DNA of 41,841 nucleotides, taken from Ornithinibacillus halotolerans. Its GTDB lineage: Bacteria > Bacillota > Bacilli > Bacillales > Amphibacillaceae. The notes beneath the pieces were generated by a model. The model saw nothing but the letters and a program-made list of their open reading frames with translations, did not search any database and was not told where the DNA came from. This document shows, in pieces, positions 25,939-33,882 of the stretch. Location of the stretch: positions 313-42,153 of the forward strand of contig NZ_BMEY01000028.1 of the NCBI RefSeq assembly GCF_014637405.1. The letters are read 5' to 3'. How positions within the stretch are numbered: the stretch's first letter is position 1; the number at the start of each line of letters is the position of its first letter. The translations under genes were made by a program, and so were the position numbers.

Positions 25939-26706
25939 ATGAACAACAACCAAACTGTCCTAAGTGTCAAGAAATTAACTAAAGTGTATCAACGTGCTGA
26001 TAAAAAAGTCGAAGCTTTAAAGGATGTTGATTTCCAATTATTTAAAGGTGAGTTTCTAGCTATCATGGGAACGAGTGGATCAGGTAAAAGTACATTATTG
26101 AATATATTAGGTGCTATGGATGAGCCAACATCAGGTGAGATTGATTTTAGTGGAGTAGTAGATCATCAGAATATATTTAAAGAACCATATGCAACAACTT
26201 ATCGCCGGGAGAATATTGGGTTTGTCTTCCAATCGTTTCACCTGTTAAAGGATTTAACGGTAGAGGAAAATATTGCAATGCCTCTAATCTTAAAAAATGT
26301 AGATTTCGCTACGATAGAAGAGAAAGTAAATGAATTGCTAGAGTTAGTACAATTAACGAAATGGCGAAAGCATCGTCCATTAGAACTTTCCGGTGGACAA
26401 CAACAGCGGGTGGCCATTTGCCGAGCATTAATTACCTCACCACCTCTTATTCTAGCGGATGAACCAACTGGTAATTTAGACTTTAATACGTCTCACAGTA
26501 TTCTAGATATATTTAAGGAAATTAATAAATCAATGCGTCAAAGTATTGTCCTTGTGACACATGAGCCATATGTTGCTTCGTTTGCGGATAGGGTACTCTT
26601 TTTTCATGATGGACGTATTAAAAATGAATATCAATGTCGAGAAGACTCATCGGATATGGAGCGGATTATGCATGAATTCAAACGTATTCTGGAGAGTCCG
26701 CTATGA
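25939..26706 (+). CDS. ABC transporter ATP-binding protein (MacB/LolD type)
   Basis: About 255 residues. Walker A is GTSGSGKST, the Q-loop FQSFHLL, the signature LSGGQQQR, Walker [10 protein letters not shown] and the H-loop LVTHEP. These place it in the MacB/LolD/FtsE group that powers FtsX-like permeases. The ATG at 25939 has GAGAGGTG upstream; a TTG at 25921 is unlikely. The stop overlaps the permease start as ATGA. Two Spo0A-box-like sites precede it. Confidence 0.92.
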   Translation: MNNNQTVLSVKKLTKVYQRADKKVEALKDVDFQLFKGEFLAIMGTSGSGKSTLLNILGAMDEPTSGEIDFSGVVDHQNIFKEPYATTYRRENIGFVFQSFHLLKDLTVEENIAMPLILKNVDFATIEEKVNELLELVQLTKWRKHRPLELSGGQQQRVAICRALITSPPLILADEPTGNLDFNTSHSILDIFKEINKSMRQSIVLVTHEPYVASFADRVLFFHDGRIKNEYQCREDSSDMERIMHEFKRILESPL

Positions 26707-29162
26707 TTAAATCGGTTAAACAACTGGCCGGACGCTTTTTGCGAGAGAACAAATTTATCGTCGTTTCTTCCATCATTGGCGTGATGTTATCGATCGTCAT
26801 TATTAATACATTGCTCATGTTCATCATCGATGGGAAGCAATTACTCGTAGAAGATGTACAGCAACAATATGGAGAGATGGATGTATCGGTTGGATACGAT
26901 GCTTATCAGGATCACTATATTGATTCCGAATTAATGGAAGAGATTGTATCAAATGAGGTGGAAGCATATTCGAAAGTTTGGATTACGCCTTTACACTTGG
27001 ACGAAATGGGTGAGGAGATTCTCGCTCTAGGGGTGGAGAATGATTCATTAGCAAAAGGGAGATATCATTTTCAAACGGATTTGAAGAGTGAAGATGTCAT
27101 CATGCCTGAAAGACTAGCAGCAAATCTAGGGATTCAACTAGGTGATACGATAACGGTTGAAAGTAAAGCATTTACCGTAAAAGAAATACTTCGCGATAAT
27201 AGTATGTTAGAAGAAATACAGCAAGATTATATCATCATGCCGAGGAGTTCTATACAAGAACTAGATGGTCAACGTACAAATGAAGCGACAACGATTTTAA
27301 TTAAGTTACAGCCTGGTTCCGATTTGCTTGCCTATATCAATAAATTTAGACAATTGGATCCAATGTTAACCATGGAAGTAGCACAAGCAGATTCTTTTGA
27401 AGAAGTAAATTTAAACTTGCTTAATCAGTTTATCATTGTATTGTCCCTGCTCATATTAGTAATTACTTCTTTAATCCTAATTTCGAATTTCGATATTTTC
27501 TTATATAAATATAAGAACCAATTAGCGATTTTACGTTCGATGGGTGCGACTAGAGGTCAAGTATTTCACATCATTCTTTTACAAACGATTGTGATTAATG
27601 TTATTGGTGCTGGGTTAGGGTTGTTGTTTACTTTTGTTAGTTATCGTTTATTAAAGTCCTGGATGGAATATTTATTTTCGATATCCGTTGCAGATGCAGG
27701 AGTAAATATTGGGATTGCTTTCGTCGTTACGATAAGCTGTATGACTATCATTCAACTGTTTATGCTGTATCCTTCGATTAAAAGCACGAAAATACTACCG
27801 ATGGTTGTTATGCAAGATAATGAAAAGCTAGATATACCATACCGTAATGTCATTAAATGGACCGGACTAATATCGATCATAGGTGGTGGACTATTTTTAC
27901 TAATCGGAGCGCTATCATCAAACTTAGCCCTATTCATACTACTCGGTGTCTTCTTATTTTTAATAGGCTTTTATTGTCTATTTCCAATTTATCTTTCGAA
28001 AGTATTCGAACTAATAGCACCTATCATCAATCGTATATTCGGGCGTGTTTCTTATTTATCTGTGAAAAATCTAATTCCACAAGTAAGGAAGAATATGTTT
28101 ATTATCCTAGGGATTAGTCTAATGATGACGATTTCGGTCTTTGGTTCAACCGTGATGAAATCGATTCATATGAACCAGCAATCCTATATTCAGGATCAAC
28201 ACCGAGCTGATATTATTATCAAAAATGAAGTTGGAATAAACGCCAATTTGGACAGGGAACTTTTGAGGGATGAAATAGGGAAGATAAACGAAGTAAAGAG
28301 TATCAGTATGCAAAGTACATACAGTGAGGCCATGCTGAGAAAAGATAATCAATCGATTCCATTGGATTATGCCTTTGCAGATTTGAAAGAACTAATCGAA
28401 CAAGGATTAGTTGAGCCCTTTGAATGGGACAAGAATGTCATCATTATCGAAGAACAATTCGCTGCGATGAATGGAATAAAGATTGGTGATACGTTAGAAA
28501 TTCAAATGTGGAATTTAGATAACGAATCGTTTTCAGGTGATGTAACGGTCGCTTCAATAGCTGAAAATATGCCTGATTGGGGTAGTATGCTCATCGATTG
28601 GAACAATACCGTATTTGAATTCTCTAATGCTACTTTTGGTATCGCATTTGTTCAAACAGACCATATAGAACAAACGATGGAGCAATTAGAGGCAGTGGAG
28701 CAGAAGTATCCGGAGCTCAGCATAAGTAATCTCAACCAAGCATTAGAGCAAGCTGATAAGATGTTTATCCAACGTTGGTATATTCTTATTATTGTCTTAT
28801 TTATCATTATGTTTAGTGTGTTACTAGGAGTGGTTAATACATTAATTAATACTATTCATATGAAAAGAAAAGAATTTGCGGTGTTACGAGCAGTATCCTT
28901 AACGAAAAAGGAACTAAGGAAATTTATTTTAACACAAGTCTTTCTCTATATATCCATGGGGATGGTATCAGGTTTTATAATCGGAGTTATCTTAGTCTAT
29001 GCGATACGATTAATTGATCCAGTGCCTATGTATGTTGATGTGTTGCTTTTAATTAGTATTATCCTTATATCCATCATCGTGATTTTATCGGTATTGGTAC
29101 CTTTTATTAATAGGATTGGGAAATATCCTCTTTTGCAGGAATTAACCGAAGAAAATAAATAG
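26703..29162 (+). CDS. FtsX/MacB-type ABC permease with duplicated membrane unit
   Basis: An 819-residue permease with two FtsX-like halves. The first has an N-terminal membrane segment (about 18-40), an extracellular domain (about 45-230) and three segments (about 238-358). Segments near 390-435 lead into the second half, which has one at about 460, an extracellular domain (about 485-680) and three C-terminal segments (about 695-805). Such exporters move lipoproteins, peptides or antibiotics, or act as mechanotransmitters. No accessory membrane-fusion gene is next to it. The gene immediately downstream is a peptide-sensing-type regulator with its own secreted peptide, so peptide export is conceivable but only inferred. 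Confidence 0.88.
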   Translation: MIKSVKQLAGRFLRENKFIVVSSIIGVMLSIVIINTLLMFIIDGKQLLVEDVQQQYGEMDVSVGYDAYQDHYIDSELMEEIVSNEVEAYSKVWITPLHLDEMGEEILALGVENDSLAKGRYHFQTDLKSEDVIMPERLAANLGIQLGDTITVESKAFTVKEILRDNSMLEEIQQDYIIMPRSSIQELDGQRTNEATTILIKLQPGSDLLAYINKFRQLDPMLTMEVAQADSFEEVNLNLLNQFIIVLSLLILVITSLILISNFDIFLYKYKNQLAILRSMGATRGQVFHIILLQTIVINVIGAGLGLLFTFVSYRLLKSWMEYLFSISVADAGVNIGIAFVVTISCMTIIQLFMLYPSIKSTKILPMVVMQDNEKLDIPYRNVIKWTGLISIIGGGLFLLIGALSSNLALFILLGVFLFLIGFYCLFPIYLSKVFELIAPIINRIFGRVSYLSVKNLIPQVRKNMFIILGISLMMTISVFGSTVMKSIHMNQQSYIQDQHRADIIIKNEVGINANLDRELLRDEIGKINEVKSISMQSTYSEAMLRKDNQSIPLDYAFADLKELIEQGLVEPFEWDKNVIIIEEQFAAMNGIKIGDTLEIQMWNLDNESFSGDVTVASIAENMPDWGSMLIDWNNTVFEFSNATFGIAFVQTDHIEQTMEQLEAVEQKYPELSISNLNQALEQADKMFIQRWYILIIVLFIIMFSVLLGVVNTLINTIHMKRKEFAVLRAVSLTKKELRKFILTQVFLYISMGMVSGFIIGVILVYAIRLIDPVPMYVDVLLLISIILISIIVILSVLVPFINRIGKYPLLQELTEENK

Positions 29163-29259
29163 AAAATGGTATATAATGGAATCAGGTAAAATAGTCAATA
29201 AAATTAAAATAGACAGAAAAATGGAAATGCTAATGAAAAGAAACTAGGGGGGAATCAAA

Positions 29260-30477
29260 CTGGATTTAGGGAAGCGCTTATTCTTTTATCGAAAAAAGAA
29301 TAAATTAACTCAAGAAGTACTTGCCAAGGGGATTTGCTCTGTATCGTATTACAGTAAAATTGAATCCGGGCAAGTAACCCCAAGTACGGAAATAATTAAT
29401 CTATTAGCTGACCGATTAGGTGCTCCTTCTTCAGAACTTCTATTAGATAAGGATTCACTATTACGTATAAAGGAGAAATTTAACGCATTTTCTTATGATC
29501 TAAGACTGAATCGTATCGATGGAGCACAGGCACATTATGAAGATATGATGAGTGAATTCGCAGATAATAGGAATCCTTCTATTCATTTGATTGTTATATT
29601 AGCCCACCTTAGAATGTCCATCTTACATAACGATAATCGGAAAGCTGAACGTTACTATAAAAAAGCGGAAAAATTAATCGATTATCTTGATGAAGAAATG
29701 ACTACAGAATACCAACGAATATGTGGGTTGTATCATTATTTATTAGGTGATTTAGAGGAAGCCTTAACTTACTTGAAACAAGTAGAAAAAGCAACAGACT
29801 ATCCATTAATGGAGGAAATTTACTATCTTTTGTCGCTAATATATAGTAGACAAAATGAATTATATCTTTCTACTTATTATGCAGAAAAAGCTTTAGAAAC
29901 TTTTGTTGCAAAGATGGATTATAAGCAATGTACGAACTGTAATTTAATTCTTGGAGTAAACTACTATAAATTAGAGAAGTACGATAAAGCACTAGAAATT
30001 TACCATAATATACTAGAACAAGAGAAGGATAATTATTCCTTAAAAGCAAAAGTTTTTCATAACATTGGCCTACTATATTCCAAGCGTGGGCAAAGTGAAC
30101 TAGCAATAAAATATTATCAAGAAAGTATTGTTTTGAAGGATAAGAAAGCAACGAAACCGAAGACGATCTATTTAATAGCAAAGGAATATTATCGTCTTAA
30201 CGAGAAAAAACTTGCGGAGACATGGGCAATGAAGGGGCTATTTCTTGCGAAAGAGTTCCGTGATAAAGAATATGAAATTAAATTACAAGTGTTAATCCTT
30301 TTAATAACAAATCAAGACATTGATCTGTATATAAAGAATGTTGCTATGCCATTTTTTAAACAGAGAGGTGACTCTGATTCGGTAAGAGAATTTATTAAAC
30401 TATTAACAAATAATTATGAGGAAAATAAAAAGTTTAAAGAAGCCTATTTCTTATTAAAAGAATATATAAATATTTAA
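29260..30477 (+). CDS. XRE-TPR (PlcR/RNPP-like) regulator 1, CTG start
   Basis: About 405 residues when read from CTG at 29260. The N-terminal HTH (LDLGKRLFFYRKKNKLTQEV, then SYYSKIESGQVTPS) is in frame with a long TPR region in which helical pairs such as YHYLLGDLEEALTYLKQ and GLLYSKRGQSELAIKYYQES recur. A TAG lies six codons upstream in frame and no ATG, GTG or TTG precedes the HTH, while AGGGGGG is ideally spaced for CTG. Starting at the first ATG (29545) would delete the DNA-binding domain. Proteins with this layout sense imported peptides. A 52-residue secreted-peptide gene follows 14 bp downstream. Confidence 0.85.
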   Translation: MDLGKRLFFYRKKNKLTQEVLAKGICSVSYYSKIESGQVTPSTEIINLLADRLGAPSSELLLDKDSLLRIKEKFNAFSYDLRLNRIDGAQAHYEDMMSEFADNRNPSIHLIVILAHLRMSILHNDNRKAERYYKKAEKLIDYLDEEMTTEYQRICGLYHYLLGDLEEALTYLKQVEKATDYPLMEEIYYLLSLIYSRQNELYLSTYYAEKALETFVAKMDYKQCTNCNLILGVNYYKLEKYDKALEIYHNILEQEKDNYSLKAKVFHNIGLLYSKRGQSELAIKYYQESIVLKDKKATKPKTIYLIAKEYYRLNEKKLAETWAMKGLFLAKEFRDKEYEIKLQVLILLITNQDIDLYIKNVAMPFFKQRGDSDSVREFIKLLTNNYEENKKFKEAYFLLKEYINI

Positions 30478-30491
30478 TGGAGGTATGAAAG

Positions 30492-30650
30492 ATGAAATAT
30501 TTAAGACTAATTTTAATGGTAACAGTAACTCTATTATTTTTCACGGTCACGGAAGAAAGTGTCGTAGCGCTTAATGATGAAGTGATTGTAGGAACATTAG
30601 GAGATGAAGAGTTGCCAGATCCGATACATAGGTATGTGGTAGAGAAGTAA
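30492..30650 (+). CDS. 52-residue secreted peptide precursor, candidate pheromone 1
   Basis: The product starts MKYLRLILMVTVTLLFF, a classic signal peptide with a likely cut after SVVA, leaving about 26 residues that begin LNDEVIVGTLGDEELPDP and end RYVVEK. GGAGGTATGAAAG precedes the ATG, and the gene begins 14 bases after the stop of the XRE-TPR regulator, so both are on one mRNA. This is the plcR-papR plan: a peptide exported, processed and re-imported to control its regulator. The active fragment cannot be read from sequence, but the C-terminal 5-10 residues are the usual place. Confidence 0.7.
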   Translation: MKYLRLILMVTVTLLFFTVTEESVVALNDEVIVGTLGDEELPDPIHRYVVEK

Positions 30651-30684
30651 TTGGGGCATGGGGAAGAGGTTGTAAGTCTAAAAT

Positions 30685-30740
30685 AAAAGTAAGCTAGTGT
30701 AAGTTCGGTACAATACCGAATTTCACACTAGCTTACTTTT
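30685..30740. terminator. Shared bidirectional terminator between the two regulator-peptide cassettes
   Basis: AAAAGTAAGCTAGTGT pairs with ACACTAGCTTACTTTT, extended by TTCGGTA/TACCGAA after a small internal mismatch. A-rich and T-rich flanks allow termination in both directions, ending the plus cassette and the minus cassette. Confidence 0.85.
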
Positions 30741-30825
30741 TTATTTAAAAGGGTATTTAATAGTTAGCCCTGATTCAGTGTGGCCAGAAACTAACAATGT
30801 CGCGTTATTAATGATTTTCAATATC

Positions 30826-30969
30826 TCATTCTGGATATGGTCCAGGCTCTGTCTCATGTTCATTGTTTGGTGAAACCATTCCATCATTAATAGAAAGCGC
30901 ATAATTAGCAGGTGATGTAATAAAAGATAAGGCCAGTATGAATAGTAGCATACGTACAAATTTTTTCAT
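30826..30969 (-). CDS. 47-residue secreted peptide precursor, candidate pheromone 2
   Basis: Reading on the minus strand the product starts MKKFVRMLLFILALSFI, a signal peptide with a likely cut after ANYA, leaving about 23 residues that begin LSINDGMVSPNNE and end PGPYPE. CGGAGG lies just before the ATG, inside the 14-base gap after the stop of regulator 2. The length and layout match PapR of the Bacillus cereus group, and the precursor resembles peptide 1 at the processing site (A-L-N/S) and in its acidic Pro-containing tail. It has no longer homologous frame on the other strand. Confidence 0.72.
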   Translation of the reverse strand: MKKFVRMLLFILALSFITSPANYALSINDGMVSPNNEHETEPGPYPE

Positions 30970-30983
30970 TTGTTATTCCTCCG

Positions 30984-32264
30984 TTATTCATTGTAAATTG
31001 ATTTCAATATGTGATTAGCTTTACGATAATACTTTGCTGCTTGCTTATATCGTCTTTCATCGTAGTAGTGGTCTGCTAAAAGATGAAAATAGATTTGTTT
31101 TTGGTAGTATAATCTGTTTTTCTCTAAGTATGGAAATACTTCATTCAGTAAGATTTTCTCTAATTGGTGGCCATTATGATGCAAGAGTAATTGTTCATAA
31201 ATTTCAAAGTCATAGGTGAGACTAGACTTTTCCATATGTTCGGTCTCTATTCGTTCTTTCCCTTTTTGCAACCAGAAAATAGCATTCGGGTAATCTCTCA
31301 TTTTATAGTATTCTTTCATTAAACTACTTATAGGGGTTAGTATGTTTATATTTGGGGTGTATGTACCAGGATGTGTTTCATAACTTTTTTTAAAATGTTC
31401 AATGGCATTCATATGGTCCCCTATTGAGGAGTATAGAGCCCCGATATTTTGATTGGAGAGGGAAATTAGTTTAGGATTGTTTAGTGATACTCCAATCTTT
31501 ATGGCCATCTCATAACTTTCTTTTGCTTTTTCCACTTCATTATTTCGTCTGTAACATATTCCTAATAAAATATGGCAATAGGCACATCGAAATAAATCGT
31601 ATTGGCTTTGATAGTATTTTAGCGCCTCTAACGCATAAGGAAAAGCTATGTGAACTTGTCTAATCTTACTCGCAGTATTTCCAATAAGATAAAACAAATT
31701 ACTAATTTCCTCTTCTTTATAAAAGAGTTCATCATGAATTAGGTTTTCGGCAGATTGAAACAACTCCAATGCTTCGTAATAAGAACATTTTGAGTAAAAA
31801 TACTCACCTCTAAATTTATAGAAATAATATTTTTCCAATTTATTGAAAGTGCTTTTTATCCTTAGCAGATTTTGTAGTTGTTTAGCAGCTCGATCCGCTT
31901 GATTCGTAAGCATGAAGTATCGAAGCTTATTTATTTCTATTAAATTCACAAGTAATTCACTAGAATACAATTCGGTTTGGCTATCGATCTCTTCAAAGAG
32001 TTCTTTTGCTTGATTTCTGTCTCCCGAAAGCAAGCTTTTAAACCACTGTTTACACTTTTCAAAGTCTGCATCAAATTCTGTAATGACATTTGGATCAATA
32101 CCTAACTTTTTACATAGTAATCCAGTAATTTCTGGATTAGGCATTGTACTTCCACTTTCTATTTTGGATAAGTAAGAAAAAGAAATAATTCCTTCTGCCA
32201 ATTCCGTTTGCGTTAGTCCTTTTTGGATACGAAAGTATTTTATTTTTTGCCCGATATGATACAA
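30984..32264 (-). CDS. XRE-TPR (PlcR/RNPP-like) regulator 2
   Basis: About 426 residues. The HTH covers the first 60 (KIKYFRIQKGLTQTELAEG, then SYLSKIESGSTMPNPE) and the rest is TPR-like helices (for example NQNIGALYSSIGDHMNAIEHF). A TTG at 32264 is preferred: GGGGAGGTG is seven bases before it and a predicted promoter would begin transcription near 32283, leaving too little leader for the GTG at 32282; a TTG at 32267 is also possible. It is followed after 14 bp by a secreted-peptide gene, so it is a candidate intracellular peptide receptor. It converges on regulator 1. Confidence 0.85.
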   Translation of the reverse strand: MYHIGQKIKYFRIQKGLTQTELAEGIISFSYLSKIESGSTMPNPEITGLLCKKLGIDPNVITEFDADFEKCKQWFKSLLSGDRNQAKELFEEIDSQTELYSSELLVNLIEINKLRYFMLTNQADRAAKQLQNLLRIKSTFNKLEKYYFYKFRGEYFYSKCSYYEALELFQSAENLIHDELFYKEEEISNLFYLIGNTASKIRQVHIAFPYALEALKYYQSQYDLFRCAYCHILLGICYRRNNEVEKAKESYEMAIKIGVSLNNPKLISLSNQNIGALYSSIGDHMNAIEHFKKSYETHPGTYTPNINILTPISSLMKEYYKMRDYPNAIFWLQKGKERIETEHMEKSSLTYDFEIYEQLLLHHNGHQLEKILLNEVFPYLEKNRLYYQKQIYFHLLADHYYDERRYKQAAKYYRKANHILKSIYNE

Positions 32265-32289
32265 CAAGTCACCTCCCCTCACTACTTTA

Positions 32290-32318
32290 ATTATAAGAAT
32301 AATAAGTAAATATTACCA
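32290..32318 (-). promoter_or_regulatory. Probable promoter of regulator 2
   Basis: On the minus strand, a perfect TATAAT (32295-32290) lies 17 bases from a weak TGGTAA (32318-32313). TGGTAATATTTACTTAT here is 14/17 identical to TGGTAATGTTTAAATAT upstream of regulator 3. Confidence 0.5.
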
Positions 32319-32688
32319 GGCAAAAAGCACCATTTTCTAATAATTCAAATTTTCCTGAAGGGGGTAAGGTTAAGGGGTAAAAAGGTGGTTTTATGAGGAA
32401 AATTTTCCTTGGAAATGGATAAATTTTGCGTTTAGTTTGGGGACAGTCCCCTTCAAACCGTTTTTCTACTGTATGAACAGGCACTATCTTTTCTTGAGTA
32501 GGAAATAGGATAGGAAAGTAGGAAATTTTTCGTCTGTTTTTTCCTACTTTCAGACATAGACTTTCCCAACATTATCAGAAAATATAGTATGTTATAATTA
32601 GTGCAAAATTACTAATCGAGTGGAAAACGGGACTTATTTTTCTTTATCAGATCAGCGATTGAATGTATTAGGTGAAAGGGGATTATTG
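32319..32688. other. Intergenic region with a GGGGACAGTCCCC palindrome
   Basis: No credible gene of its own. It holds GGGGACAGTCCCC at 32439-32451, an isolated ACAGGCAC near 32479 and a TATAATTAGTGCAAA stretch near 32594 that may be the -10 region for the DUF3021 gene. The palindromes belong to the dispersed CCTGTCCCC family. Confidence 0.5.
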
Positions 32689-33075
32689 ATGCAGCTACTT
32701 AAAAGCGGATTAATTAGGGGAGTAATTCTATTTGCTATTTTGCTTGTATATTCCTTGATATATGAAGGAATTGAAGAAACTTTTAATCTATATATTTATA
32801 ACGCTATTATCGCATTTTTATTAGGATTAACTAGCATTATATATCAAATAGAACAATGGCAGTATTGGAAACAGATTTTGGCTCATTATTTATCCATGCT
32901 CATAACAGTTTTTCCAATTTTACTAATAAGTGGTCATTATCCGGTCAATTCCTTTAGTGATGTATGGCATGTGTATATGCAGTTTAATAAGGCAGGGATC
33001 GCGTTATTTATCGTGACATTCGTTATGTTTAACTTGTTCAGATGGTTTGGTAATCGGAATTCGGAAGAGGCTTAG
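32689..33075 (+). CDS. DUF3021 family membrane protein
   Basis: About 128 residues from the ATG at 32689, which has AAAGGGG upstream; an earlier in-frame GTG at 32620 lacks one. Four hydrophobic segments (about 10-27, 37-54, 65-84 and 99-116) and the KSGLIRGVILFAIL start resemble DUF3021 proteins, usually encoded beside a LytTR regulator. No LytTR gene is present here; instead it sits between two XRE-TPR regulators. Function unknown. Confidence 0.65.
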   Translation: MQLLKSGLIRGVILFAILLVYSLIYEGIEETFNLYIYNAIIAFLLGLTSIIYQIEQWQYWKQILAHYLSMLITVFPILLISGHYPVNSFSDVWHVYMQFNKAGIALFIVTFVMFNLFRWFGNRNSEEA

Positions 33076-33085
33076 AGGGTGAGGT

Positions 33086-33132
33086 AGAAAAGTAGAGGGA
33101 TGGTTCAGATAGAACCGTCCCTCTACTTTTCT
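33086..33132. terminator. Very stable 21-bp hairpin, bidirectional terminator
   Basis: A 21-base arm (33086-33106, AGAAAAGTAGAGGG onward) pairs with 33112-33132 around a 5-base loop, with one G-U pair. The GGTTC/GAACC tip is the type often seen in dispersed Bacillus hairpins. It ends the DUF3021 gene. Confidence 0.8.
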
Positions 33133-33151
33133 AATATAGGTGTCTTTATAT

Positions 33152-33166
33152 AGGTGTCTGACACCT
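33152..33166. repeat. AGGTGTCTGACACCT palindrome
   Basis: A perfect 7-bp arm palindrome around a central T, just after the terminator hairpin. The same TAGGTGTCT begins at 33137, so it may be part of a duplicated element. Confidence 0.6.
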
Positions 33167-33183
33167 CCCGAAGTTTGTTGGTT

Positions 33184-33193
33184 TTTGTCGAAA
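33184..33193 (+). promoter_or_regulatory. Perfect Spo0A box upstream of the lipoprotein and regulator 3
   Basis: TTTGTCGAAA matches the 0A-box consensus at all ten positions. It lies 166 bases before the lipoprotein start codon. I do not see an unambiguous promoter between them. Confidence 0.6.
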
Positions 33194-33358
33194 GTGTTTT
33201 TCTTACACAAATTGTTTAAAAATTTGGCTCTCATAGGTGGTTTTGGTACTTGAATTACACACGTGACTAGTGATTTGGGATGGGATAACATTTATATAAT
33301 AACTGGTGCGATTAGCCTAGTTATGGGATGAACGATCTTTGAAAATGGGGTGGGGTCG

Positions 33359-33796
33359 ATGAGGTTTGTATCGTGGAGAAGGATTTTCATTTTAACTATA
33401 TTTTTCACGGTAATTAGTGGTTGCCAAGACGAAATAATTAGTGTAGACGATCTTGGGATTACGAGTATTGCAACATATAAAGATGAAGAAACAGAGATAT
33501 CGTATTTTGTTGTTACAATTCAACCAGAGAAGAAGATAACTCTCCATGCCGCAGAACTAGACGGTCATTATAATGAAGTGGCCGGCCAAGCAATGGAATA
33601 TAAAAAAGATTTTACGATCGAAAGTTGGGAAAGTAGTAAGAAGTTTGAATTGCCGATGGAAGTTATGGAGAATGAACAAATTCGAATTCTCTTTATGTCT
33701 GACAATCCAGAGGTTGATGTCAGTCTAGTAGAAGGTGTTTATTTTAATGTAAATGGAGAGTGGCTGAAGCGCGAATTCAAGCAAGGGGATAAATGA
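33359..33796 (+). CDS. Small lipoprotein, unrecognised
   Basis: About 145 residues from the ATG at 33359 (GGGGTGGGG upstream). The N-terminus is a lipoprotein signal with lipobox VISGC (Cys near residue 22). The mature part is acidic and beta-rich (for example ISYFVVTIQPEKKITLHAAEL), a plausible small immunoglobulin-like or sheet domain outside the membrane. I do not recognise the family. It lies 86 bp upstream of regulator 3, with a TTACCA/TGGTAA palindrome in the gap, so the two may be separately transcribed. Confidence 0.7.
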   Translation: MRFVSWRRIFILTIFFTVISGCQDEIISVDDLGITSIATYKDEETEISYFVVTIQPEKKITLHAAELDGHYNEVAGQAMEYKKDFTIESWESSKKFELPMEVMENEQIRILFMSDNPEVDVSLVEGVYFNVNGEWLKREFKQGDK

Positions 33797-33827
33797 TTTT
33801 TTGTCTTTTTTCATAATTTACAATTTT

Positions 33828-33853
33828 TTACCAAAATGGTAATGTTTAAATAT
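33828..33853 (+). promoter_or_regulatory. TTACCA/TGGTAA palindrome before regulator 3
   Basis: TTACCA-AAA-TGGTAA (33828-33842) runs into TGGTAATGTTTAAATAT, which resembles the sequence before regulator 2 at a similar distance from the start codon. A candidate operator for these regulators. Confidence 0.4.
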
Positions 33854-33882
33854 GCAAGATTGTGAGAGACCAGGAGGTAAAA

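Noticed and set aside
25939-29162. YknXYZ-type SDP-protection exporter
   Set aside because: The permease is 819 residues with a duplicated membrane unit and there is no membrane-fusion partner, unlike YknXYZ.
29545-30477. Regulator 1 as a headless TPR protein starting at the first ATG
   Set aside because: A complete HTH domain lies in frame upstream with a strong ribosome binding site and CTG start.
33862-33882. Upstream start for regulator 3
   Set aside because: AGGAGG is correctly placed only for the ATG at 33883.
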